A DNA stretch of 64,000 nucleotides from Muscardinus avellanarius (taxonomy: Eukaryota; Chordata; Mammalia; Rodentia; Gliridae), in NCBI GenBank assembly GCA_963383645.1, contig OY726561.1, positions 137,888,227 to 137,952,226 on the forward strand. The letters run 5' to 3'. Shown piece by piece: positions 30,419 to 42,109 of this stretch. The translations under genes and the position numbers were made by a program. The number at the start of each line of letters is the position of its first letter. Position 1 is the stretch's first letter. A model generated the notes under the pieces. It made no database searches. It worked only from the letters and a program-made list of their open reading frames with translations, and was not told the origin of the DNA.

Positions 30419-30560
30419 GTTATTTTGTGTTTTGAAACAGGATCCTGCAGGTTGCTAAGAGTCTTACTTTGTTACTGAGGCTGTCCTTAAACCTGTGATT
30501 CTTTTATCTCAAACTTTCAAGTACTAGGATTATGGGACCATGAGCCACCAAGTCCAGGTT
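30419..30560 (-). mobile_element. B1 half of an older SINE, antisense
   Basis: GTTTTGAAACAGGATCCTGCAGG to AGCCACCAAGTCCAGG. It lacks its ID half. The younger SINE at 30130-30366 probably inserted into its linker/tail. Confidence 0.8.
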
Positions 30561-30689
30561 GATTATTCTTTTAGATAGCTTCATAGTGGAATTACTGGGT
30601 TTAAGGATTTTAACTTTTTAAGTCTTTTGATCCGTATTACAAAAAGTTTTCTTTTTTTTCAAAGACTGAAATTACCAAAATGTACTTTA

Positions 30690-30691
30690 CC

Positions 30692-30723
<32 letters not shown>

Positions 30724-30746
30724 AAAATATATATATATATATATAT
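30690..30746. repeat. (CAA)n followed by (TA)n
   Basis: (CAA)n at 30690-30725, then (AT)n at 30726-30746. Confidence 0.95.
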
Positions 30747-30747
30747 G

Positions 30748-31437
30748 AATGGCAAAATATTCTCTCTCCAATATTGCATATTTTATCTAACAGTTTTTCT
30801 ACTATTGAATTAGTCATTGGATAGCTACTGAAGGCTAGAAAAGAGCCTTTGGTTAAATTTAAATGTTTATTACCTTTTTCTGAATATTTCCCAGAGAAAG
30901 ATAGAGGCAGTGAATCAGGTGTCCAGAAAGCTTTATTACCTTCTGCGTTCTCTGATGTAACTTCATCTTGCTGCCAAGAGACATTATTAATGACTCGTGT
31001 TCCCCCTCACTTTCACCTGCTCAGATCACTGATGACATGTTGATTATCTCTTCTCCTGCTGGCTGATAAAGAAGTTAGGATGTACTTGGCGTATGGCACA
31101 ACTCAGTGCTGCTGATTAGGACCCGAGAGAGGAAAGGTTATTATGACTTTCTTACCCACTCATCATTTTGACCCTGACTTCAAATTAACTTCAACAAAAG
31201 AGTCTCAACTTCAGCTTGGTTATACGTCCAGATTTCTTCAGTTACATCCAGGGGAGTCACGAAATTTCTATTTTTTTTCAAAGGCAATTATATCCAGTTT
31301 GACTTGGAAATGAATCCAAACGCCATTTTTTTGAGGAGCCGGGAGTATTTTAAAAACAAACACATGAAGTAAGACTTGTCAGCTCCCAGAAGATTGGCAA
31401 ATGCTTCCTTGGTGACACTGGATTTTCTTTTATGCTG
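30748..31437. other. Repeat-free block, possible conserved element
   Basis: About 690 bp with no repeat. It carries GATA-type (CTGATAAAG), homeodomain-type and bZIP-type (TGATGACAT) motifs, which individually mean little. No reading frame stands out. Confidence 0.35.
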
Positions 31438-31439
31438 GT

Positions 31440-31492
<53 letters not shown>

Positions 31493-31514
31493 GTGTGTGT
31501 GTGTGTGTGTGTGT
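31438..31514. repeat. Compound (TTG)n-(TGG)n-(TG)n microsatellite
   Basis: TTG units to 31478, GGT units to about 31492, then GT units to 31514, each phase sliding into the next. Confidence 0.95.
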
Positions 31515-31570
31515 ATGCACATGGTACTGGGGATTGAATCCAGGGGCTCTCACTTCTGACTATGCTGAAT
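31515..31570 (-). mobile_element. dID-half SINE remnant, antisense
   Basis: ATGGTACTGGGGATTGAATCCAGGGGC is the reversed ID-half end. The rest is lost. Confidence 0.7.
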
Positions 31571-32774
31571 GTTTTTACACATCCAGACATGTTTGAACTG
31601 TGAACAGTGAAGTGTTGTTGGCTGAGATGGGACCATGGCTGGAATTTTCTGCTTCCTGGGATGAGCTAGCAGTTTATGGAAAAGAATGAATGATGGAAAC
31701 TGGAAAAACATACAGCCAGGGTAACAAATAACATGGCAACTACGCAAGGTAATGTGATAATACTGGGTGGTCTAAGAAGTGAGTTTTGCTAGAAGAAAAT
31801 AGAAATGTCCGAACAGGCGAGTACAACACTATGTGGAAGCGGGTGGTTGCAGGATCTCGCCGATGCTGCCAACATCTCAGGGCAGGCTCGCAGAAGATTG
31901 TATGTGTCCAGACATTATGAATATAGGACCAGGACAGAGATTGGGATCAGAGGTGGGCAGAAGGCCAGAGGCCGGTTAACCAGACCAGGGCATACAGCTG
32001 TCACTTAACTTAGAAAAAAGGAGTTCTATAACCCCAGTAGAGTTCAAGGCCAGAGTTGCTTTACAACCCAAGTGACAAGGTTGGGAATGGAATGCTGGGT
32101 AAGAGCTGTAGAAAACTCCCCTGGCTCATAACTGGCTTGATCCCAGGAGAACCTGGCAGTTGAGGAGTCCAGCAGGCCCTGTTGTGGGATGTAGCAACGC
32201 TGGTATTGGGAGCCCGGTGGGCCTGACTTCAGACCATGAAGAAAACACGATAGGCAGTTCATGTCATTGTCTCTATTTGGGACCAGCACAACATTTTTTC
32301 TGGTGAATGCACAAATGGATTATACAATTTCCCATCCATTTCTCTTGTTTTTCCTCTTCTCATTTATTGTCTACAAGCCAATCATCTGTCCCTTGCAGAG
32401 CAGATTGAAGAGAAAGAAAGTGTACCAACTCCCTTTGTCCATGTTGTACCGGCCAGGAGGTAGTTGAGGGCTATGGAATAACCCACCCATCTTTTCCCAC
32501 TAGAATGATTTTAAGAAAACAATTCATAATACCAAAAGCAGTCTTCCTCCCTAGAATTTACCATGTCCATGATGACACTGGAAAAGTTTCACGCAATCAA
32601 AACTCAAGAAAAAATAACTCTGAGTTTAAATGTGAAGAGTGTTATTTTTCTCCTGAATCCTCCTTAAACCCTTGATGTTGTGTAGACTACACAGCATGGA
32701 CCTGAACTTCAAACACACCTATATCTGAGTTCCAGAGCCACCCCTTGTTAGCTAAATACCCACCTTCTTCATTT
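31571..32774. other. About 1.2 kb without a recognised feature
   Basis: A 67-codon frame at 31805-32008 is Arg/Ala/Thr-rich with a well-spaced codon pattern, but it has no family I recognise. It may be chance or a decayed element. Confidence 0.4.
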
Positions 32775-32996
32775 ATTTTTTATTTTTGTGACACTAAGAT
32801 TAAACCCAGGGGCATTCTACCTTCAAACTACACCCCCAGCCCTATTTTATTATTTATTTTTTAATTTTTTGAAACAGAGTCTTACTTAGTTGTGGAGAAC
32901 CTGGCTAAGTTGCTGAGACTGGCTGAAAACCTGCAGGCATCCTGTCTCAGCCTCCTAAGTACTAGAATTAGGAGGCATGCACCACAATGCTTGGCT
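32775..32996 (-). mobile_element. B1-dID SINE, antisense
   Basis: TGTGACACTAAGATTAAACCCAGG to ACCACAATGCTTGGC. Confidence 0.88.
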
Positions 32997-34340
32997 CAGC
33001 ATCCTCATTTTTAAACCAGTGTCTACCTCACCAGTCTTCCAGGACTGTTTCATGTATTGGTTGGAATAAAACAAGTGGAGATGCTGTATAGGTTGCAAAA
33101 AAAAAAAAAAAAGTTGTGTCTACTGAATGAACAGATCAGTCTATATCATGAACCTCCTGTCCTCTAAGTTGACCCTTTCTTTAAAACTCTAACTTTGTCC
33201 TGAATTAGGACATAAACAGGGAAATGCTTTAAGGTGTCAGTTACCAGAACTAAGTCCAGGTAAACTAGAAGGAGCATTTTCAGCCATCTCACATGCAGTC
33301 ATAGCTGGGAAGGAAGGACGGAGGAGGAAGAGACACGGAACTCAATCTCTCGCCACCTAGAACAGTACTGGAAAAGAAGGGAGACAGGTCTTGTCAATGT
33401 CATGGTAAATACAGTAATGGCAGATATCTTAGAAAATGAGCTTAGTACTTATCTATAGAATGTTATCAGCAGGATTCTAGGATTATTTTTATACTAAACA
33501 ACCTGGAATCTAGGTATTTATGGACTTTGGCTCCCTAGAAAGTGGCAAGTAAGCTATGTCACTTTCTGACCAAAAGGTGACCTATTGTGTAAGTGCGGTG
33601 AGCTGTGCACTTTGAAGGTTGATCTTGGCTGGAAGCCTGGCCCGATGTGGCATGAAGAGACCCAGGAGACAGCATCAGGGGACACGGGCATCTTCTTGCT
33701 TCACTTACGCTTCATGATTGTCATGATGGTCTGTATCTTTGAAATTATTAGTAAACCTTGACACTGGGTAAGCCTTCTGATTCATGTTAGTCTGATCGGA
33801 CAAGCTAATCCTTTGTGTTATCTCATAGACATTCCTTACGCATGTGTAGGGGCCCTCAAAACAGGAACAGGTAGTTCATTGTTGCCTCCGGAGAGCGCAT
33901 ATGTTCACGGATACTGATGCAGGCGGAACCTGGAGAGGACTCAGTGATGCAGAAGGTTCTCTCCTGTCTGAAATCTGCTGTCTTCTTCCTCAGCCCTTTC
34001 TTTGCCTTGAACTTTCCTCCTAACACCCCTCTTCTCGGTACCATGTTCATCAAGCCATGATCACCAGCCATTGAGCCTCAGTTAATTGACACTTCATTAG
34101 GCATCATTAGCATTGAGCTTGCGAGGTTCCCCCAGAGCTTCTAGCACCAACTTTCCTCTTCAGACTGCTGTTTAGTCTCCTGTTCTACAGGACCCTGGAA
34201 GACTATTTCCATCTCACTACTGAGGGTATGGTCTTCCCATAGATTCTCCTTTCTCTTTTTAGAATGGTTACAACGTTTTGTGGCTCTCTCTGGCTTACTG
34301 AGAGGTTCTTGTCTTTGTTCTTTTATGATATGTGGCGAGA
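32997..34340. other. About 1.3 kb without a recognised feature
   Basis: Contains a 16-A run near 33097 and short frames only. Confidence 0.4.
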
Positions 34341-34562
34341 AGAAATACACAGCTCTAAGCCGGGCATGATGGCTCACACTTGTAATCTCAGCACTTGGGA
34401 AGCTGAGACAAGAGGGTCGCACAGGTTCAAAGCCAGCCTCGGCTACTTAGTGAGGCTCTCAGCAACTTAGGGAGACCCTGTTTCCAAGAAAAATATAAAA
34501 TAGGTATGGGAGTGTAGCCTGGAAGTAGACGGCCCCTGGGTTCCATCCCCAGTACCACAAAA

Positions 34563-34610
<48 letters not shown>

Positions 34611-34692
34611 GGAAGAAGGAAGAAGGAAGGAAGGAAGGAAGGAAGGAAGGAAGGAAGGAAGGAAGGAAAAGAAAAGAAATACACAGCTCTAA
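34341..34692 (+). mobile_element. B1-dID SINE with expanded (GAAA)n(GGAA)n tail and 18-bp TSD
   Basis: The body starts GCCGGGCATGATGGCTCAC at 34359. The ID half ends GGGTTCCATCCCCAGTACC. The tail has expanded to (GAAA)n (34562-34610) and (GGAA)n (34624-34669). AGAAATACACAGCTCTAA is repeated exactly at 34341-34358 and 34675-34692. Confidence 0.95.
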
Positions 34693-35062
34693 AAATAGAC
34701 GGCTGGGAATGTAATAAAACATTCCACAGTGGCAGTGCTGTTTCTTGTCTTCATTGCTCACAGGAAAACAGCATCAGAGTCAAGTTTCCTTTGTTGGTAG
34801 AAGAGTTGCCTCTCATTTACAGAATTCCACTCCCTGCTGTGCCCTGATGGGGAGGGATGAGGCTCCTGAAGCCTTTGATGAATGGGCCTGTTCTTATTTG
34901 CTGTTCTGCTTCCATGGATCTGTTCTATTGGAGGTGTCCTTGGTATTTCAAAAACCAGTTTGGGAGAGAAAAGAGTGTTGCCTAGTTTTCAAGTCAGGTC
35001 TCTGTGTCCTGAAGGCTTTGGAGGGTGAAAAGTTCTATCCAGGATGACAACACTGCTCCTTT

Positions 35063-35064
<2 letters not shown>
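34693..35064. other. No recognised feature
   Basis: Unique-looking. A 100-codon frame at 34745-35047 begins near a SINE edge and shows no domain. Confidence 0.45.

Positions 35065-35113
<49 letters not shown>
35065..35113. repeat. (CA)n microsatellite
   Basis: About 24 CA units, uninterrupted. Confidence 0.98.
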
Positions 35114-35115
<2 letters not shown>

Positions 35116-35167
35116 TGCCTCTCAGAAGGACAGAGATAAGCAGTATGGGGAGAAAGTAAAAGAATAT

Positions 35168-35320
35168 GAAGCCAGGCATGGTGGCGTACTTACTTAGTGA
35201 GGCCCTTTGCAACTCAGGGAGACCCTGTTTCAAAATAAAGATATAAAAAATAGGTCTGGGGGTGTGGCTTGGAGGTAACATACCCCTGAATTCAATTTTC
35301 AGTATCATGAAAAAAAAACA
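35168..35320 (+). mobile_element. B1-dID SINE with internal B1 deletion, sense
   Basis: GCCAGGCATGGTGGCGTACTT jumps straight to ACTTAGTGAGGCCC, losing about 70 bp of the B1 half. The ID half ends GAATTCAATTTTCAGTATC. Confidence 0.88.
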
Positions 35321-35436
35321 CAATATGAAACTTGGTGTTATCATGATGAGAAGTGGCTTTCTCTCTTCCACTGTGTGATTTGGGACATCCTTTGCTCCTC
35401 TTTTGCCTTATGTAAAAAAATTTAAATAAATAAATA

Positions 35437-35584
35437 CACTGAGTCAGGTGCAGCATGTGCCTTAATCCCAGTACTTGGGAAGCTGAGACAGGAGGATTTT
35501 AGGTTCGAGGTCAGCCTCAGCAACTTAATGAGACCTTCAGCAGCTTAGTGAGACCATTAGCAACTTCATGAAACCCTATTTCAA

Positions 35585-35618
<34 letters not shown>

Positions 35619-35643
35619 GATGATGATGATGATGATGATGATA
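35437..35643 (+). mobile_element. B1 half SINE with (AAT)n(GAT)n tail, sense
   Basis: AGTCAGGTGCAGCATGTGCC to CCTATTTCAAAATAAT, then (AAT)n 35585-35617 and (ATG)n 35617-35643. There is no ID half. Confidence 0.85.
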
Positions 35644-36895
35644 TTAGATAAATAAAAATGAATACATTGAAGTTTGTGGAGGTCAAGTGTGGTGCTGGGT
35701 GGGAAAGTGTTTTGTCAACCATGAAGTCCTAGAAATCAATGTTTTTATTTGATATTTTAAATAAAACAGGCTTTATAGTTTCTGAGTGATCCCTGCTCTC
35801 ATCCTGGATCAGCAGCTCCATAAAAACAAAACATAGGAGGGTAGGCTTTATCAGAGTCTTGGCAGACCATCTGCTGAATCAATCCTGAGGTCTGTGCCAA
35901 AGAGACCAGAAATTCAAGGACGAGGCACACGAATGAACAGGACTGTGTGCATGTACACCAGCATCCCTTCCCCCAAACCTCAGAGATATGATTTCTTTAA
36001 ACCATGTAGTGGGAAAAGAAAGAAAGACTGTCTCTCTCCACGATTTATAATGCCACCTGATGTACAATGCCACTTGGGAGAGCAGGTGGCTTAGGAGCTG
36101 GTGCCTACATGCTAACTTAGGAGTTGGCACCTGTGAGGTCCAAAGGGGGAAAGAGGACATCCATAGAAGGGGTTAAGTTGGGGTTGAAATCGGTACTAGA
36201 CCCCCCAAGTGGCAAGGTTATGTTGTCCTTCAGAAATAAACTTTCTGGGGAATGCGCCTTTCTTTTGTACCCCCCTCCCTCTGTGATTTCTTGTTCTTGT
36301 CCTATAGAGGTGGTGGTGAAGAGAGCAAGGTTCTATCTGAACTCTGAGAATGTTCCATTTATTCCAACAGAGGCAGGATCCAGAGCAGGATAGATTCAGG
36401 AGTTTCTCTGGTCACCCAGCAAATTGAACTCAAAGCCCTGGCTGGGGTAACTTAGCAGCCTAGACCTGTACAGTTGAAACCAGATATGAGGGTGTAGAAG
36501 TGGATCTCAAACTCCTTAGCCTTTCACCAGGCAAATATTAGGTCTTTGTCCAAAAGAGAACTGAGAAAAACTAGCTGTCGAATTGATTTCTAGACATTTG
36601 GTACAATGGTCCTAGGCGGACCCCGAGTCAAATCTCATGACCTGGTTTTCAGATCATGGACAGTAAGGTTAAGCTCTCTACAGGCAGTTTCTTTATCTAT
36701 AGATTGTTGATGATCATAACCCACAGGGTTCTTGTCCAACAAAGAGGGACACATGTAGCATTTGTCCAAGGTAGAATAGGGGCTTATTAATTGTCGGCTC
36801 TCCATTCTGTTTTCTTTCTACTTCAAGCCCCACTTGCTGGATTTTCCCTGGACATTTTCCTCCACCCGCAGCTTCTATTTAGGTTTAGATTGTTT
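35644..36895. other. About 1.25 kb without a recognised feature
   Basis: Unique-looking with short frames only. Confidence 0.4.
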
Positions 36896-36896
36896 A

Positions 36897-37151
36897 AGAA
36901 TCACTTAGGAGCCGGGTGTGGTGGCACACACTTGTAATCCCAGCATTCGGGAGGCTGAGACTGAAGGATCGCGGTTCACGGACAGCCTCAGCTACTCAGT
37001 GAGGCCCTCTGCAACTCAGTGAGACCCGGTTTCAAAATAAAGAATTAAAAAAAAATATAGGGCTAGGGATGTATCTTGGAGGTCGAATGCCTCTGGGTTC
37101 CATCCCCAGAACCGCAAAAAAAAAAAAAAAAAAAAAAAAGAATCACTTAGG
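36897..37151 (+). mobile_element. B1-dID SINE, older subfamily, with TSD, sense
   Basis: The body is 36911-37115 with a poly-A tail to 37139. AGAATCACTTAGG flanks it at 36897-36909 and 37139-37151. Confidence 0.95.
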
Positions 37152-37351
37152 GCCGGGCATGGTGGCGCACGCTTGTAATCCCCAAGCTTGGGAGGCTGAG
37201 ACAGGAGGATCGCGCAGGTTTGAAGCCAGCCTCACTGGATTAAGAGACCCTGTTTCCAAATAAAAATATAAAAGAGGTCTGGGAGTGCAGCCTGGAGGTA
37301 GAAGGGCTTCCAGGAACCCCAGTACCACACACACAAAAAGAATCACTTAGG
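37152..37351 (+). mobile_element. B1-dID SINE, derived subfamily, with TSD, sense
   Basis: GCCGGGCATGGTGGCGCACGC to GGCTTCCAGGAACCCCAGTACC, with a short CA/A tail. The same AGAATCACTTAGG closes it at 37339-37351. Confidence 0.95.
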
Positions 37352-37566
37352 TATTTGTTCACGTATCTACACTTGAACAAATAACAATAATGCCTAATGG
37401 TATGTGTTCTCTGAGTTAATTGTAAAGGATGAATGCTATATCATCCCAAGTGAAACACAGAGGGCTTGGCCAGTAGGTGGTAATTACAAGTTAGCTCAAA
37501 TTTATTACCATTTTAATGAATGGGGAAGAAAGTGGCCCAAATCTACCCCATTCTTTGTGTATGTGT

Positions 37567-37655
37567 GTGTGCATTGTAGTCATACACCTTACCGAGATAC
37601 AAGATGGTAGAGGCATACATGGACACATCATTCAGTTACCCTATTCTTAATTGTT
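37567..37655 (-). mobile_element. L1 3' end fragment, antisense
   Basis: TGTGCATTGTAGTCATACACC, ATACAAGATGGTAGAGGCATAC and ATCATTCAGTTACCC resemble the reversed L1 3' terminus. Confidence 0.55.
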
Positions 37656-40378
37656 CCCTTAGTGATGTACTGCAGCTCAGGGATCCTGGGTTTCAGTCAT
37701 TCCCTTCCAGTAAATCCTCAAGACTCCGTCCCCCTGACAGTGACCTGACACTACAGAAAACTCAAGTAGAACCTGGTCTCTGTTGTAACCTTCCTTGTTT
37801 GTCCTGTCAGGGCTAGATCCACTGAGACCCTTCCCCAGGTGTAGCCTGGGCGATATTTCTGATAGTTTTGTGAGGGGCTGGCTGTTGTTTTGCTGGGCTG
37901 GGGAATGAAGGTTAGGATGGGCTGAGGGTGAGGGAGGAAAGAGTGAGATAAAGACCAAGTAGCAGGAGCTGGAAATCCTCCCCTCGACAGGGGAGGGAAC
38001 ATGTCCTAGTTTAACCTTCTCTGCTTCTCACTTCAGATTTTGATGCAGAGCCAACTCAACCTCCCCCAGCACACCTCCAGCTATCTAAGGACAGCGCCCA
38101 GTTCCAAATTACAGCTCTGGGTGCCAGTTCTCCATACCTTTGTTTTCTTTCCTTATTGATATTGGGTCTCAGTTTCTTTTTCTAATCTCAGGTGAACAGA
38201 ATAAATAGAAACAGTATTAAAGAGGTAAAAAAAAAAAATCCCTACCCTGAAATGTATTTGTGGCCTAATAAGCCTGCAGCTATTTTCAGGTATGTATGGA
38301 ACTGGTCAATTAAGACTGTATAATTTTATAATAAGTACTTCTCTTTCTGGATATTCCCTAAATTTAATGCATAGAAGATGGAATCATGTGCAAATAGTGA
38401 AACACACTTCTTTTTATTGTCATACTATAGGAAGAAATTACCATTTTAAAAGATAGGAAAATGGAATGTGGACACTTTTGCAGTCTAAAAAGGGTTTTAT
38501 TTTACATCAAAGGAATCTATATTGATTCCTTCTTAGAGAACGGGGAATCTGAGCTGGCTTCTTCCTGGGGCTTCATCTCAAAGAGAAAGATGATATACCG
38601 GAGACAGCAGTGTTAATCTGCATAGTAAACCTAATACCTTGAGGGGAAATTTGAATTTCTTAGGGCCACCTAGGAAGGTATTCTATAGGTGAGAGGCAAG
38701 AGAACAAGAAGGCAGGTGAGGAGACTCTGCAGGGCGCCTGAGGTTAGTTACTAGGTAGGCAGGGGGCTCATGCCCCAAAGAAGAAACACAGCTAGCAAGA
38801 GATTGTCAGGGGAAAGGATGCACTTTTGAGCAAACATGTCAATCTTAATATCTTTTAAGTTACTCTCGTCCCTATTCTATTGCCTCAGATGTTGAGTGAT
38901 GTTTGGCCACACCGACCCTATATGGTCATGGTGCTTTGTGTGGAATGAAGGCTCTGATGGGTTCCTAAAGGGCTCGTGGTGGGCAGGAAGAATGGAGCAG
39001 TACAGGAGGATGTGAAGCCCACAGGGAGCACTCAGCAGAAGAACGCTTGTGAGGTGATCCAGGGGCAGGATAGGCCTTGCGGAGCCCTTGGTAACACCGC
39101 AGGGGCCAGTGAGGAGAGCCACAGTGTGGATACTGGACACAGCACAGAAATGGGATAAGGGCTGTCACTGGTTGAAAATTAGGGAAAAGATGACAGGAAG
39201 CACAAAGATTTGGGTCCCCTGGGTCAGCTGCTTTGTGTGTGTTTGTTGGGGGATACTTGGGTAAGACAGTCAACAAATGCGGGCACCTTTTACATACCCA
39301 TCACTGCACTCTTGAGAAGGACCATTTTGTATAAGTCATAGGGCAGCGAAGGAGTCCTATGTCCTTGATGGGTGGTTCTGGACCAGGCCGAGGGGTAGAA
39401 TGATACCTTTTCTTACCAACAATATGGGTCACACCGAGACTCCTACAATGAAAGACGTGTTAGCAAGAGAAGGCATAACGAATACATGTTTCAAACAAAG
39501 ATGTTTGATGTGACTTCAGAAATGAAGACACCCCCCCCCAAACTCGGGGAGAAGTGTCTGTCTATATTCTTAGGTTCAGTGACGTGGAAATCTACGCAAC
39601 AATGTGACTGTATGAAGATCTTACATCATGGGAACAGACTGAAGGGAGAAACCCAGAAAGGCCTGTCCAATCATACTCTTCTCAGCCTGTATACTGTTTC
39701 TTCCTCCTGCACACGGGGTAGGACTCCTCTGTGAGGGTCTTCAAGGAGAAAGGAGAGAGTGGTCTTCTAGGCTTTTATTTTTTAGCTTGCTACAGGGGAG
39801 AGAGGCTGTATGCTTCTATGATCTGCCTTGAAGAAGAAGGATGCTGATTTCAGTGATTCTCCTAATGAAAGGAAGAGGGATGGGAGGCAGGAGTGCTGGA
39901 GAAGACCAGAGTGACCTGCTTTGAGGTCTTTCCAGTGTTTCTCAGTTTGAAGTTCTTTAAGCCTTATGCACTGAGCCCTACACATTATCCCCCACACATC
40001 TACAGGAGCCACACAGGTACATCGGGTCAGAGGTAAGCTAATTTTGTAGACAGACTTAGGATCCTTTTATAAAAAGAAAATCGATCGCCATCTGCTTCTC
40101 AGCCTGCAACTGTGCTCTAGATTCCTCCACAGGGCTGCTCTGTAGACTGGTGCTTTGTGTGTATTGCAAGAGGGACCCGGGTGAGGCCGGGAGTGGGAGG
40201 CCAGCCTGGAAGTTACATGGCTCTCAGCAAATCCAGGTTCAGTGCTCCCTACACAGCGTGCCTTCAGGATGCTCGTGTTAACTGGCCAAAGCTTTAAACT
40301 CAATTATTCTGTTCTCACTAAAGTGACATTTCTCCTTGACATCTAAAAAAAGAGAGACCATAAAATATTACATGTTGT
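37656..40378. other. 2.7 kb without a recognised repeat
   Basis: The longest repeat-free stretch before the right-hand part of the window. Short overlapping frames (maximum about 103 codons) occur on both strands, without domain features. Possible unique intergenic or regulatory DNA. Confidence 0.4.
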
Positions 40379-40379
40379 A

Positions 40380-40562
40380 GCCGGGCGTGGTGGCGCACGC
40401 TTATAATCCCCGCGCTTGGGAGGCAGAGACAGGAAAATCGCGCAGGCTCGAAGCCAGCCGCGAGTGCTGGCTTAGGAGACCCTGTTTCCAAATAAAAATG
40501 TAAAAATAGGTCTGGGAGTGTAGCCAGGTGGGAGAAGGGCTTCCAGGAACCCCAGTACCACC
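40380..40562 (+). mobile_element. B1-dID SINE, derived subfamily, sense
   Basis: GCCGGGCGTGGTGGCGCACGC to GGCTTCCAGGAACCCCAGTACC. Very CpG-rich and intact, so it is young. It faces the inverted copy at 40625. Confidence 0.95.
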
Positions 40563-40624
40563 AATATATATGGCATGTTGTGTGTGTTTGATGAGTTCTT
40601 GTGCTTTTCTTTTCTTTTCTTTTT

Positions 40625-40811
40625 TTGTGGTACTGGGGGTTCCTGGAAGCCCTTCTACCTCTGGGCTACACTCCCAGACCTATTTCATACTTTATTTAAT
40701 TTTTTTGGAAACAGGGTCTCATAAGCCAGCACGGCTGGCTTCGAACCTGCGCGATCCTCCTGTCTCCGTCTCCCAAGTGCGGGGATTACAAGTGTGCGCC
40801 ACCACGCCCGA
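40625..40811 (-). mobile_element. B1-dID SINE, derived subfamily, antisense
   Basis: TGTGGTACTGGGGGTTCCTGG to GTGCGCCACCACGCCCG. Inverted partner of 40380-40562, with a ~60-bp spacer. Confidence 0.95.
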
Positions 40812-41197
40812 TGCTTTTTCTGTTTTTTATTGGTGTATTGCTTTATATTTTAAGGCTGGGAAGACAAAGCGATTTCATCTTGATATGATTGGCAGTGGCT
40901 GCCTGGAGCAGTGTTGAGATTTGAACTGGCTCAGGAAAGGATTATTATGATTGATTAATGATGTCTGCCATGGGTATGAAAGAGTAATATATGTTGTGCA
41001 TTATCTAGTCCTGCTTTGGGTCTTTTTAAAAATCAAATGGAAAGAATAGAAACTCAATAAAACTTTATTTTGTTCTATAAATAAAATCCATAACTACCAA
41101 AAGAACTCTGGAATTATCCATACTACCCCATTTTCTTTCTGTATAGGACAAGAAGGTATATACTCAGAGCCATATTATTACTTAAATTGGGACATTA
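40812..41197. other. No recognised feature
   Basis: AT-rich unique-looking sequence. Confidence 0.4.
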
Positions 41198-41235
41198 TGT
41201 GTGTGTGTGTGTGTGTATATGTGTGTGTGAGGGAG

Positions 41236-41276
<41 letters not shown>
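41198..41276. repeat. (TG)n followed by (AC)n
   Basis: TG units at 41198-41229 and, after GGGAGATA, AC units at 41239-41274. The two tracts are complementary and could pair as a hairpin. Confidence 0.95.
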
Positions 41277-41277
<1 letters not shown>

Positions 41278-41453
41278 ATTCAACTAGGGCCTTGCGCTTT
41301 CTAGGCAAATGTTCTGCCACTAAACTACATCCTCAGCCCCTTTTTAAATTTTATTTTTATTTGGAAACAGGGTCTCACTAAGTTGCCTAAGCTAGTTTTG
41401 AACTTGTGATGCTCCTGTCTCAGCCTTCTGAGTAGCTAGGATCACAGGCAAAC
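41277..41453 (-). mobile_element. SINE with full-length ID half plus B1 half, antisense
   Basis: AACTAGGGCCTTGCGCTTTCTAGGC, AAATGTTCTGCCACTAAACTAC is an undeleted ID part, unlike the shortened ID half in other copies. The reversed B1 half follows, ending AGCTAGGATCACAGGC. This is an ID-B1 variant. Confidence 0.75.
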
Positions 41454-41769
41454 TGGGGTACTTCTGATATTAAAGACAGTTGTATTAGTAATCACTCTGG
41501 GACGACTGGTCCACCGGGGCTGCTGCTGGTCAAGGAACCTGGCTGCGGGGTAAGCCCTCTGAAAAGCCTTCTTTCCTTCTTCCCTTCAGGTCAGGTCAGG
41601 CCTAAGCTTTCCCTAGTGTCCTGTGTGTATTTGGATCGCAGGGCTCATCACGCTTTATTATACTTACCTGTTTTCCCATCTGCATCCCTCTCTAAGCTTT
41701 CAGCTTTTTGAGAGAAGGTAAAAATCGTAATCAGCTGTGAGTCTACTGTATGTATAAACATATACACAA
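41454..41769. other. No recognised feature
   Basis: Includes CAGGTCAGGTCAGG, a short triplication near 41588. Nothing else. Confidence 0.4.
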
Positions 41770-42096
41770 TATGCACAAATTGAATGTGTTCTGCAGAACT
41801 CCTATGTCGAAATCTCCATATGATGTTAGTAGGAGGTAATAAATCACGGGGGCACAGCCCATACGTTGGATTAGAGCCCTCTAAGAGACCCCAGCGAGCT
41901 CCTCCCACTCTGTGAGGACACAGTGAGCAGGTACCATCGCTGAGCCAGGGTGTGGACCCTCACCAGAGACTGAATCTGCTGGTGACTCGATCCTGGAATT
42001 CCCTGCCTCCAGCTCCATGAGAAATGAATGTTGGCAGCGTATCAGCCACCACTATACGGTAGTCTGTTATCATAGCCCAAGCCGACTGTGACACAA
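41770..42096 (+). mobile_element. MLT1/MaLR-type LTR, sense
   Basis: TTGAATGTGTTCTGCAGAACTCC, ATGTTAGTAGGAGGTAATAAATC, CTAAGAGACCCCAGCGAGCTCC, TGTGAGGACACAGTGAGC, CTCACCAGAGACTGAATCTGC and the end TCATAGCCCAAGCCGACTGTGACACA follow the MLT1 LTR order. Solo, with no internal region. Confidence 0.85.
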
Positions 42097-42109
42097 GAGG
42101 TTCTCCATT

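Noticed and set aside
31805..32008. 67-codon frame with a protein-like composition
   Set aside because: No family recognised, no splice or promoter context, and no support beyond length.
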